Of a DNA stretch of 64,000 nucleotides, positions 49,201 through 61,400 are shown in pieces. The position numbers were made by a program, and so were the translations under genes. The stretch spans positions 40,528,770 to 40,592,769 of the forward strand of contig CM067568.1 in NCBI GenBank assembly GCA_034336665.1, written 5' to 3'. The first letter of the stretch is position 1. The number at the start of each line of letters is the position of its first letter. The notes beneath the pieces were generated by a model. It ran no database searches. It saw nothing but the letters and a program-made list of their open reading frames with translations, and had not been told where the DNA came from. The stretch is from Luscinia megarhynchos. Its lineage: Eukaryota > Chordata > Aves > Passeriformes > Turdidae.

Positions 49201-51330
49201 TAACTTCATAAGTGGTGTTTCTCATCACTTCTCAGTCAGTGTCCTGTCTCTGCTACTGTGAAAATTTACCAAACAATAAAAGCTAGGCTTCACTGATATG
49301 TTTTTGTCTCTAAGTCCTCCCCAGATCCTTGTCTGGGGTTGTCTTATCTTGATGTAGTAGTTATGGCTTCAAGGCTTAGGGGATTGAGAAATATGATTAA
49401 GACTTTATGAATAACACTGTGAGGGTGTTTTCTGCATGCAATGTGTTGCTTGCTTTTCCCTCCTCAAAAGTCTGCATGTTAGCAAATACCTGAACTCTTC
49501 TTTCAGTTAAGTGATTCGTGTTTACTACCTATAGATTATACTGAGCTTTGGAGAGGCCAGACAGGGTCACAATGCACAAGTAACTTGAGAGCATTTTAGA
49601 TAAGAATGCAGAGGCATGGGTGAGGTAGTCTACCTCAAAGCAGGCCCTGTTCTGTGTGGGAAATAGCTGATGCTACTCTCATTAGTTTGATAAGTACAGC
49701 TTTTGCCCTAACTCGCCTTGTCATTGCTGTTATAGTGCAGACTTCTGTTTTCTATGTTGGTGTCTTCCTTTTGATTTGGGATTTGCTGTTTGAATGGGGA
49801 CATGGTTCTCCAATTTTTCCATGTGGTTTTTTCTGAAGGCAGCCCAGGACTTGTGCAGAGCAGCAGCTGTGAATCGACAGAGCTTGCAGTAAAACAGCAG
49901 GAGGACACATCAGAGCAGAAGGGGTTGAATTCTCCAGAGACAATTTTTAAACTAGTAAGCATGGAGCAAATTTTCCCTTGCTCCTTGTTTGCTTGTGGCT
50001 TTTGTTAATTTTTTTGTTTTGCTTTTTAATGACTCCAAGTTTCCTTTGGCATTTGCTGCTCCTGTCTTATATATCTTTTTAATCTGGGAACTGCTAGCCA
50101 CAGAAGGTAGTGAGACTATTTGATGTCAAAGGGATCTTCCTCTTCAAAAGGTAGTTGGCAGGGAGGATGAGCTGGTGTGGGATCAGTTATGTATCTTCCT
50201 CTGGTTCAGATATGGCTCAGGCTCTGAGAAAATAACAGCTGTTCTGCTGTGATGACCAGTACATAGCTTACTTTGTGGGAAGTTTTGGAGAACTGGAAGA
50301 TCTCAAAAAGTTATTGAGGAAAAGCTTCAACATCAGAACAATTCTCTTGCTTTTGCCTCTAATTAATAAAGGCTTGTGGTCAGAGAACAGAGGTCAAAAG
50401 CTGAATAAGATTTTTATACTTTTCATGTAAGTGAATGCCATGAAATAAGTGCTGAAAACTATTTTTTAAAATTGGAAATCCAACAGGAAATTTTGACTGA
50501 ACCACTGTTCATGATCTGTAGAATTTGCAGATTACAGCTTTTGACTGGAGGTGTTTTGGTAGTGCTAATTCTCTCAGAAAACAAAAGTTGAGCTCAGGTA
50601 TTCCCAGAAACCTGTAAAACTTGTGTCTTGGTTTTGGGCAAATTTGGGAGGAAACTCCAGAAGCAGTCCCTCTAGAAAGCACATTCAGGCCCCTCCCCAC
50701 CTTAGAGTCATTGCAGTTCTCTTCCAGATATTTCCAGATACACCTGATAATGAAAGTATCTCTTCCTAATTTTCCTAATTGTAATAGGAAAGTATTTGGT
50801 AGCAGAAATCCTATTATTTCAGTTACTCACCAGTACAATACAAACTAGCAAGCACAGTGACCAAGTGAAGCAATATCCAAAGACACTGAAGGAATAACTC
50901 TGAACCCAGCTGAGAATTGCCTTCTGTTTCACGCACCAGAGAAAAGGAAAAACCTTCTTAAAGCAGATGACTGTCTGCCTGAAGAAGCAGGGCACAGCAA
51001 AGCTCACACTCCTCCTATGCCTGGGCAGTTAATCTGTCTTCTCCCTTTTGATCCGTGAAACCACCTATGGCAGAGTACTGCTGGAACTGTCTGAGAACAC
51101 CTAGGTTCTGTCCCTTAGTGTGATGTTAGTGCTGGTCTTCACTGCATGCTTTCCATGTGGAAGATATAGAGCTTTTTCCCTGCAATATGTACGGAGCAAA
51201 TTCTTTTTCCTTGTTAGTACTCACGGGATGTTGTGGATGCCTTCTCCTGGACTGCTGCAATCCATGAGTTGGTGTCTTTGCTGTATCCATTCATCCATTC
51301 ATTGAACTACACTGTTTTGTTTCATGTTTT

Positions 51331-51436
51331 AAAAAGACTGGATGTGGCACTCGGTGCCATGGTTTACTTGAGGTGTTAGGGCATGGGTTGGACTTGATCT
51401 TGAAGGTCTCTTCCAACCCAGTGATTCTGTGTGTGA
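51331..51436 (+). mobile_element. CR1 LINE 3' tail
   Basis: The segment contains agactggatgtggcactcgg, tgccatggttta, ggttggacttgatcttgaag and gtctcttccaacccagtgat, then tctgtg. This is the CR1 3' end as found in many birds, including the short repeated attctgtg terminus. It is truncated at the 5' end, in plus orientation, and better preserved than the copy near 29.9 kb. Confidence 0.88.
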
Positions 51437-54400
51437 TAAGTAGGTATAATAGTAGATCCTTTTGAGTCTCTGCATGTTGCCTTTGTATGACTGTGTAGAC
51501 ACAGCTTGAGAACCTGAAAATATGTATTTGAAGTTATTTGGCAGAAAATGCAAGGTTCTTAAAACAAGCATGCTCAGTGTTGGCTAGTTAACCTAAAGAC
51601 ACACATTAATAAGCCTTAAGAAAAAAGAAGAAAAAATTTATTCTAGTAAAATAAAGGGTTAAGTATTTAGAAAATAATTTGAAAGCAATTTTGGGACAGG
51701 AGCTTCTGAAAGGCTAATTTCTAAGCTTTTCTCAAAACCCTTTCAAAAAGCAATTTCATACTCCTAAATTAGGTTTCTTATTCTCCTGTGCCTAATGTTG
51801 GTCCTCCATACACTCTGCAGATTTGCAAAGAGATCACTCAGATCAAATTTGAAAACTCTGCCTGCCACTTCAGCTGTCTGTATGGGTTTCGTTTTGTATT
51901 TCTTCACAGTTTGTCCCTTAGCTGTCAGAGTTGGTTGGAAGTTCAAGTAGGCATTTTCTTCAGTAGGCAGCTGTGGAGGATCACCATCTGAGTGTTTTCT
52001 TTGCTGTTCAGATTCCAAGCAGAGGATTCTTTTGCTACTATTGTCTGCCTTTCTGCTTCAGAAGGAATTAGCATAAAATGTTTCACTTGAATATTTATTG
52101 ATCAGGGGTAGAGAGAAGCCTGAAAAATACAGCAGAAATTGTTTAATTAAGGTAAATTTTAGACTGCAGGGAAACGTCCTCCTACTTTGCAAACTAAATG
52201 GAGCACTCACTGATGTCAGTTTGCTCTAGAACTAAAGAGCTTAAACTTGATCACGACTAAACACAGTTAAAAAATATTTCCTATCTTCTGCAATACATGT
52301 TTCCAGTTTCAGGGGATTCTATTTCAGCTTTGACATCATGGGATCTATTCTTGATTGCATAAATCAGGTTTGTAAGATATCATAAATGTTAAAAGAGAAA
52401 ATATTTCTGTCATCTGGGCAAAGACACTAAAGGATCTTAAAAGCTGAAAAGGTCCAGCAAGGAAGGTGACCTGGACACTTGGGAAAAAATACAGTAAAGA
52501 GGCAATACCTCTGTCTCGCAACTGAAGTATTTATCATTTTTCTGGGAGCATCTCTGAATGAGGAGGAAGGCTTTTCACTGTTTACAAAAGAAAATTTAAT
52601 GGCCATGGACAATGATAATGAATGAAGACAATTCTAGAAAAAACCCTCAGAGTTTAAAAAACCCAAACAAAAAAAAAAAAATCTATTTTTTGTAGTAATT
52701 GCACAACATTATTGTGTAGTCAATCAGGATGCAAAAGTTTTAGGAATGTCTCCTCTCTTCCTACCAACAATCCCTTTGCCTCAGTTCCCAAAAGAAATTA
52801 TTCTTTCTTTGAGTAAGGACTTAGTAATGGACATAGTGTCATGAAGGTTAGTTCTAGATATCTCTAGAAGCAGGTGTAGCCACACAGGATTAGGCCTTGT
52901 TGATGCAAAAAATAACCCTCTGGCTCCGTGTTCACATGCATTCTAATTTCACTGGAGATAAGTGATTTTTATTGATGAACACTGAACAGCAATGGATAGT
53001 CTGAATGCAGAGAGAAGATAGCACTGCTCCATTGCCTAGGTTGTTCCTGAGACTTTGGAATTATGAAATAACAGTAAATAGCTGAAGGTTTGTTTCATTC
53101 TACATAGGTTGGGAATGTTCCTCTCTGATTTCCTTCGGCTGCTTATGCACATTTCATTGAGATAAGGTTTTCTTATTCCTTGAAAGAGTAACATCACATA
53201 CTATATATCTTCTCAGGGAAGGAAGATTCAGACCTCTCTTCTAAAGCACATATCTCAGGTGTTAGCTGGGGGCATTTCCCTTCCCTACTTCTTATATGGG
53301 GATCTCTGTCCCTGAGCAACCTAGGAGAATCGCTGTTGGTCTTCATTTTGCAGTCTTCCTCTTTCCATCAGGAGAGCACCTTGCTGCTGATCAAATGCCA
53401 GGCATTTGCTGTACTATTTGGTTAATGTGATGGATGCCTCTTTCTCTGCCTCCTCGCTGTTTGGAGCCAAAATGTGGGACTGTAAGCTAGGAGGTGATTA
53501 ACCTTTCCTAATGGGACTGTGCTGCAAGCAGGATCTCACCCACCGCATCTTCATTAGCCTCGACCAAAGCCTGCATTACCTTAGATTAGGTAATTGGTCA
53601 TTTATAGCACAGGAGAAGGAGGGGAGGAAGAGCTTATGAAAAGTGTCAACTAGATTAAGGGCATTAAAATTTAATTCCTGTTATCCAAGAATTCTGGAAG
53701 GCATCATTTAATCAGGCATGCAGTTGAAAACCTCCCATCATCAGAGGATTCAGTCACAGTGAGCATGATATTGGTCTGTGGAAGGTAGTGTACTGTGGTA
53801 ATGGTTATGGCCTCTGCATGTAACAGTCAGTTTAGGGTTATTTGTGTAAATTTTGGAGCTCTTGTCATTTGCCCAAGGGGACAGAGCTTGCAACTGAAAA
53901 CCACGTACTCCATCTTACATCAGTTAGCGGAAGATTTTCTGAAGAAGCAGTGAAATTTGTGTTCTAGAAAATTACCTCATGTGTTTCCTCACTTTATCAG
54001 GAACAGTCTTGTCCAGATAACTTATCTGTGGCCTATTTCTGGCTGAGTATCCCAAAAAATATCTCTTCAGGGTCTAGGGCTTTCCAAATACTTTTGCCTG
54101 AAATGTTCAGAATATCTTCAAATGCCCTGATAAGATGGACTAAAGAAATGGTGGTCAAGAGAAAGTTTCTGGATAAGATACAGTCTTTGTGGCAAATTCC
54201 AATTTTTTGAGATTTTTTTGGTTTTTTATTCCTAAAATAATGATACATGTTATATGTGGCATGTCCCCAGATGCTAAACGTGATGCAGCCATAACTAAGG
54301 AAGGAAGCAAACAGGTTAAACCCTATAATTCTGCAGTACTTCTCAGGAAGTTACTTTCCTCCTGTGCTTTAACACTTTTGGAACATGCACATGTTGAAAA

Positions 54401-55009
54401 GATTAATATTTACTATTGTATATGGGTCTGCAAGAGACTTAATTGTGTCCTACTCATACAAAACAAAGACACAAGGCATAATGATGTTGAGCTCCATCTT
54501 TGTATTTTATGCAAAACCTTGATAAAAATTAACAGGGAGAAAAAAAAATGGTCTTTTGATATTGTGTGGTCAGACAACAAAACTGCCTCTTTCAATGTCT
54601 GATGATCATCAGGGGAGTTGTCTGGCATGGAGCAATGCATTGAGAAGTTTTTCTGAACCCAGGAGCCCATAGAATGTTTCAAGTGTTTTGTTTTATGAGC
54701 TTTAAAGGAGATGACATGTCCTGTCTGCACTTGCCCCCAGTCTGTGGCTTTCATAATAAGATAGTGTAAAAATTCAGCTCAGGCTTTCTTCCCAGGTTTG
54801 GCTGCTCCCTCCCTTGGAAGTTATCTTGTTTTACCCTTCAGCAGAGTCCAGCCAGAATGGTTCTTTATGTAGTTGTTCTGGGAGGTCAAGGTATTTCAGA
54901 ACTGTACTTCTGATATGCTGGTGCTGCTATGAATGGATTTTACTGTGAAATGCAGAGAAGCAGGAGGCTGCAAGGAACCTCAGGAGTCCTTGCCTCCTGT
55001 ACTGTGCTT

Positions 55010-55425
55010 TAGTAGGGAACCATATTTCATAATACCTTTCAGAAATGCATAAAGCTTTGTCCCTCATTTAGAGCAGCTTTTTGCCCCTGTTCCCTGTAAA
55101 GGCTTTTTAAAAGCTTCATTGCTCTGCTGATTAGAAACTTTTGTCTAATTTCCAGTCTAAATTTATTCTTTGGCAGTTTATAACCATCTGTTCTTGTACC
55201 AGTATTGTCCTTAGTTAAATAGTCATTTCCACTCCTCAGCTATTTCTACCCCTGGGTGTTTGTGCACAGTAAATGTATCTTTCAACATTTATTTAGCTGG
55301 TCTGAACAAGCCAAGCTTTTTTAATATTCTTTTTCCCAGATAGGCTTGTCTGTCCCCTGATAGCCTTCCTCTACAGCTATTTTAGTTATTTTTCCTTGAC
55401 TAATATTGTACTGACATTGGCATTT
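55010..55425 (-). mobile_element. Old CR1/L3-type LINE fragment, antisense
   Basis: Read on the minus strand, the segment gives an uninterrupted stretch that includes TRTDGYKLPKNKFRLEIRQK, then FLISRAMKLLKSL. This has the pattern of the C-terminal end of the CR1/L3 reverse-transcriptase ORF (GxKL-x-KxKFRLxIRxKFF). The plus-strand text tctaatttccagtctaaatt and tgaacaagccaagctt agrees with such elements in antisense. The frame is broken further 5' in the element. It is ancient and not mobile. Confidence 0.7.
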
Positions 55426-58400
55426 ATTTGTGTTCAGAAGGCATGGTCCTGGACTTCTGAAAGCTTTTGTCTTTGTATTTTTGTCTGGGTATTGTGTGGA
55501 AATATGACTCTTATCTGGATTATGCTACTGGTCTTCCTTGCAAGTTTACCTTCTTTGATGCTTTGTAAATAGAAATAAATAATAGTGGCAATGTCTGTGC
55601 ATGCTGGCACAAGACTAAGTGAAGACTTGTAAGCATTGAGGTATGTCCTTTTCTCCCAGTATTGACTGTAGCAGCTGCAGACCAGTCCTGCTGTCCTTTT
55701 CAGGGGTGCTTTGTGGTGCCTGGTTGGTCTGGCAGAGTTGTTTCTTGGTAAGCAAACCTTGATGAACCTTGGCACATTGACTTACACTGTAGACTCACCT
55801 TACACAGACACCTGCCACACAGGGACATTTGAACTAGTCAAACTCCCCTTATGGGCAAGGAAGAACAGCCTGAATCATCTCATTCTAAAATAAATATCTG
55901 TTAAACTTTTCACTGTCTGTTCAACATTTTTGTAAATAGGATGATGCATTCAGTTAGTTGATTAAACCCACTTTTGTAGCCCATATTAGCAAAATGGAGC
56001 TAATAGCAGTTACATGTCTTCCAGATGTGTGGTAAGGAAAAGCATAAAAGAGACTGTCAGGTCATTCAGGGTTTTGAAACTGCATAATGATAGGTGGGGA
56101 AAAGCAGAGAATAAATGATATTCTGGTTGAACGATTGCCTGTGGGAAGATCTTGTTTCTGTCAGCTACTAAGAGATTATTCAGTCTCTCTCTTTTGGAAG
56201 CTGAGGGCATGTCTTAAGGGAAAAGGGCAAAAAAAGGTAGAAGGAAGAATAAAAACCTACAGCAGCTCAAGGGGTTGGAAGACTTCAGGGTGGATGTAGT
56301 CCCAGAGTGGGTACTCTTTTGATATCCTGGTGAAATCCAGGGTTTAATTTTACTTTCTGTAGAACAAGTAGCTAGTTTCCTTTTCTTTAGAACCTATTTT
56401 CCTGTGCTTCTCTAAAATGGATCAAGTGATTATCACTTCTCTTGGCAAGTTTGGTAGCAAGCCAAGACAGCACAGATTCAGCAGGTTAGGGGCTCTTGTC
56501 TCTTTTCTGAAAGAGCATACAAAGAAGAAATCTGACATATGGAGGGTACTTCAGAAGTTTGCTCTGATGCTGAATTTATTGCATGGAAACAGGTCTGCAA
56601 CATGAGCCAGTTATTCCCAGCAGCACAGCAAGATTTTTGGGGTGTATTTTTAAGTTACTGGGGAGAGACAGATAAAAGAAAAAAGCTAGGAGACAAGCTG
56701 ATATGCCCTTTTTTGGCCCCTATACCATTTCACAGAAACAGAATAAGATCACTTATGAGCCACTTCATTTAAAAGAAGGGAAGTCTCTTAAAGGACTCTC
56801 ACATGTTGAACAGATAATGTGAGTACTAATGAAAAGGACGACTGATTAGGAACTATCTACTAGCTAATCTACTGCTTGTTGGTATAAATGAGTAGTGTTT
56901 TTGGGGTGAAAAAGTAAGCAACATATGGCATGACAAGTCTTTAAAGTCCTGAACAAGCAAAGAAAGCAAGAAGCATTGGACTGTTGAATGAGTAGGGGGC
57001 CTAAATGAGCAGGCATGCTGCTTGATTTCTTTGATTATTTCTCTCTAGTCTGCCCAACTGGGGCTCACATCAAGTGATAAGATGATAATTTCTGGAGTGT
57101 AGAGAATTTCCTGTCTAGAAGAAAAAAATCTGCTGAATAACCTAATCCATAGAACAAGAAAAAGAATGTGAATGCTATTGAATATGAGAGATCTGAAGGC
57201 CTTTATGGTGTTGTCTAATGCCAAAAATGGCAGTATGACCTCAATCGAAAGAACAGGATGCCATTTCTTTTATATAATGCTTTTGAGATATTGGGAAGCT
57301 GTTTGCAGAATTAGACTGCATAGATGTATAACCCTTTATAAAGTAATTCTAACATTTTTACACTTCATGATGGGTTTTATAGACTGATAAATAAGTACAA
57401 GTGTACAAGTATACAAGAAAAAGGGAAAGACCTAACAATAAGTCTTAGCAAATGTCAATAATCATGTTTTATTAATATATAAGCTTTCCCACAGCATTGC
57501 TGAAATCCCAAAGCAGCAAAATGATCGCTTTTTGCCTGCAATGTAGCATCTTTATCAAGTTCCTTTTTCTTTACTGCTTGGCTGTTAATAACTTTGTGGC
57601 TTTCCCCTTACTGTTACATGAGATCCAGGATTCAAAATGCATGAGTCTTGTTTTTCAGCCCAATTTGAATTAAAAGCAGTGGCAGACAAATGTCACTGGT
57701 GAACAAAAAAACTCTGAGTGATTTATTTTTAATGCTATTGTCATAGCATCTCTTGGTAAAAAGAATGACTCTTTTCAACTGCAGTTATAGCACTGGCTTT
57801 TCCCCTTTAGCAGTCTTTTTTTTTAATGTAATTTTGTTGTTCTTGAAGGATTTAAATCTTAGTGTTGGATCCATGTGACATTTTTGGCCTTTCTGTGCAA
57901 GGGGAGCTAGTAACCAGCAGTTGGGCTCTGCTCTGGCACAACAGGCTGGTGTTCTCAGTGCTGTCTTACTCCTTGTGCAGTTTTCCACACTAAAGGAATG
58001 ACATTCCCAAGTCACTTTGCCTTACTAAAGTTTGGGGTTCCTGCATGCACTCTAGGGCCTTACTCTTCCTCTCTCTGGAACTCTCATTATCATTTACATC
58101 TGCAAGCCACGGACACTAAAATCTAGCAAAAAAGGAGCAACTGTATTCTTTTTCAGAGACATAAAATACAAGGAGTAAAGTGTTGCAAAGACTCCATGAA
58201 TCTTTCAGTAACATGTGATCCCTGGCACCTGTGCTCCTGTAACACCTTTCATTGCAAAGCCCTTTTTGTATTTGCTGCATACCAAGAAAATGCTCCACAC
58301 CTTTGAGATAGACTTTGATGGGTATTCAGCATATAACACTGTCACTCACACCCTTTAAAGAAACAGATGAAGGAAAATTCCACACCATGCTAAAAGCAGA

Positions 58401-61400
58401 AGACTTCAAGGAGGCAAAGTGTATTTGGTCATGCTATAATTACATATGCCCTCCCTGTGTTTTGCCAGAGTTCTGAAGGGTTAAAGAGACATCCTACTGT
58501 ATAATTAAGACATGTTTTAAAGCTTTTCCACCCAGGAAGTCCAGTAAGCTGATGTGAACAGTGTAAGACATAAATGTACATAAACATAAGAAGATTCAGA
58601 AGACTGATACACTAGTGGAGTGATGCATCTCCAGTGCTTGCTCATCAGTGAACAATTCACTGTGTTACCAGAACCACTGTACCACTTGGGTCCATTTAAA
58701 GCATCCTGGAGGGAGCAGAGATAGCTTGGAATATATACTTGCTCTCTAACTGAGCAATAGAAGTAGTTTCTTGACACTATTTTTCAGCACCTCTTTTCAG
58801 AGGTTGTCTGATTTTTGGTAAAATCTTCCTGAAATTAGTTTGGGATAAGAATTGTAGGGAACAAAAGACCTCATTAAAACTAATGAAGCAACATAATTAA
58901 AACAAATAAATATATTAGCTAACAAAGATTTAACTGTTTCTCATAAGCTAAATTATTTTTTTCTATATGCGTAATACAAAAACTACCTTGTGTTCCATGA
59001 AATTATCCTCTTAGCTTTTCTGACTAGCTTCTATCACTATGTAGATAAAAGTTCTCTCTAGGATTTTGAAGTCTCATGCATTTCTGTTTTTAAATCCAGA
59101 AGTGTCTTCTTTGACAAGGGACATCTGCTTTTCTTTTCCAAATACTTGTTTTCAAGTTTCTCATGAAAACTAAAACTTTTATCCCTAATGCATACAGGAT
59201 ACATATACTAACAATAGTCATCATCCAGGTACATGACTACCAACTCATAGATCATGTTCTGATTTGGATGCACTTTATTTGAACCTGTCTTATTAAATCT
59301 ACTGCTAAAGCCCTCAATAGTTCCTTCTAGTAGTTTGGAGGGTTTTTTTCTGGGGCTGGGGTTGTTTTCATTTGCTTTTTTCTTTGTTTTTAATGCCTTT
59401 TGTTTTGCACAGTATAAATATTGGTCATTTCCAGAGTTGTTCTCCTCAAGAATCAGGCTTCTTTCTTTCTATAACTTGCTATAAAACCTTAACTTATGCT
59501 AGTGCCAGAGGACTACACAGGCAAGTAGTAAAAGAATCTCTGCTGTAGAGATGTTAAAATCTCCTGCACAATTTTAACTCTCTTCAGCTGTTGAGCTGCT
59601 GTAGGATCATATTTTGAGATGGCTTAGTCATACAGCACAGCTATGATTGCACTGATGGCCTGTCTTGATTGCCCTACTTCACCTGACAGTAGCAGGAGGC
59701 CTTCTGAGGTTGCTGGCCAGAGTTTCATGTAGTCTTGAGAGGTCTATTGACTTGTAACAGGCCAGGGAAGTAGTTCTGTAAAGTGGCAGTCTACCCAGGA
59801 TGAGCAGATGGGCTCTGATAGGGCAACAGAACTGTGCTGTGATGCTGGGGTTGAAAGGTTAAGGGATGGATAGGAAAGCAAAATGTAAGGCATGTTTTTG
59901 AGGGGAAGTGGAAAAGATTTCTGAATCTAAGTGACAACACGGGAGTGCAAAACACTTGGTTATGGTTTATAAAGTTAAAACAAGGGGTGGATAAGGACAT
60001 ATAAACTGGCAGCAGATTGTGGTTTATGGTAATGACAGTCCCAGAGGAATGTCTTTCTCTTGGTGACATTGAACTAAATTGCATTACTCAAGATGTGTAC
60101 CAAGGATGGGTAATGAGATGTGTGCATAGGAAAGAAGAGACTGCTGCTTTTATGATGGTATGAAATGACTGGGATGAGAGTGTGTGCGTGCCTGCATGTG
60201 CACTTCTGAGAGTGGGTGCAGAGGGGCAGGGCAGGTGCCAGGGCAGGATGGATTAAATGATTTCAGTTTGAAAGCCCTGTAGTTGAACTTGTTAGAAAAA
60301 AGGGTCTTAGGTCATAAACATTGACCTAAACTTTTTAACAAACTGAAATTGGGCCTTAAATACCTAAAACTTTGCCTTTAGCTGAACAGAGATGCTTATT
60401 ATATTTTTTATGCTGATGTTTTGAGCTTTGAACTAAATTTGTATGTGGAAACCCTCTGGAACCATGCTTTTGTTAGGCTGATTACTGGGAAATAGTAAAG
60501 TTTATAGCCTGAGTGTCCAGGCTGAATCAGATTGACTATGTCTCAAACCTAAACCACCCCTGTATCATAACTGCTCCAGACTCTTGTGTGCCTGAAAGAA
60601 ATGAAATGCTGATGGAAAACACCCATATCTCTGCTTTCCTCAGTATGCCAGGGTAAGAAAACTTGTACCACATCTTTCAGAATAGTTCCATTGTTCATCT
60701 AATCCTCTCACCTTATTGCTGTAACTTTTAATATACTGTTGAACAAAATGCCTTCATTTTGGTTTTGTTGGGAAAGGTTTGAATATTTTCTTTATACTAG
60801 CTTAGAAAGATTTTTTGGATAATTTGTGACTTAGAAATCACAAATAAAGTGAATAACAGGATACTCAAAATAACAAATCTGTGTTTATATGCAATCAAAC
60901 TAGTTATCAGCTGAACAGCATATATCCTCTGCCAGGGAAAGGGCCAGGGCTGTGACTTTACTGGTCTAAACTGTCTCTTTGTTCTGCATTCTCTCTGTAG
61001 GCAGGAGTGGAAGCTATGTAGCCATTTGCATCCAGGGACTGACCTGCCATGACAAAGCTCCTTACACCTGGCCCCTTGAGTGGAGTGGTGCTGTAGAGCT
61101 GGTATCCATACTGTGAAAAGGAAGAGGGAAGCAGTGAAGGGCCAGGAGCTTTGCAGTTGTGATATCTGCTAATCAAATAAAGAAGTGCAGTGGTGGGGCC
61201 TTCAGTTACAGTAGGGAGGAAAGGAGTTAGAATGTACCTACAGTGTGGGATGTTGGCATTTCAAGTGCTTGGTTCAAAGACATCTCTACTGGTCTGGACC
61301 ATCTGGCTACTTGTGTACCCTGTCAGTCAAGGATTCTTGCATTGGCGAGTAAATGGCTACTCAGCTCTTCAGTTACCATCCTTTTGGATCTGTGACAGGG

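Noticed and set aside
54189..54602. 137-codon open frame
   Set aside because: No known domain and no splice signals at plausible borders. Judged to be chance in AT-rich DNA.
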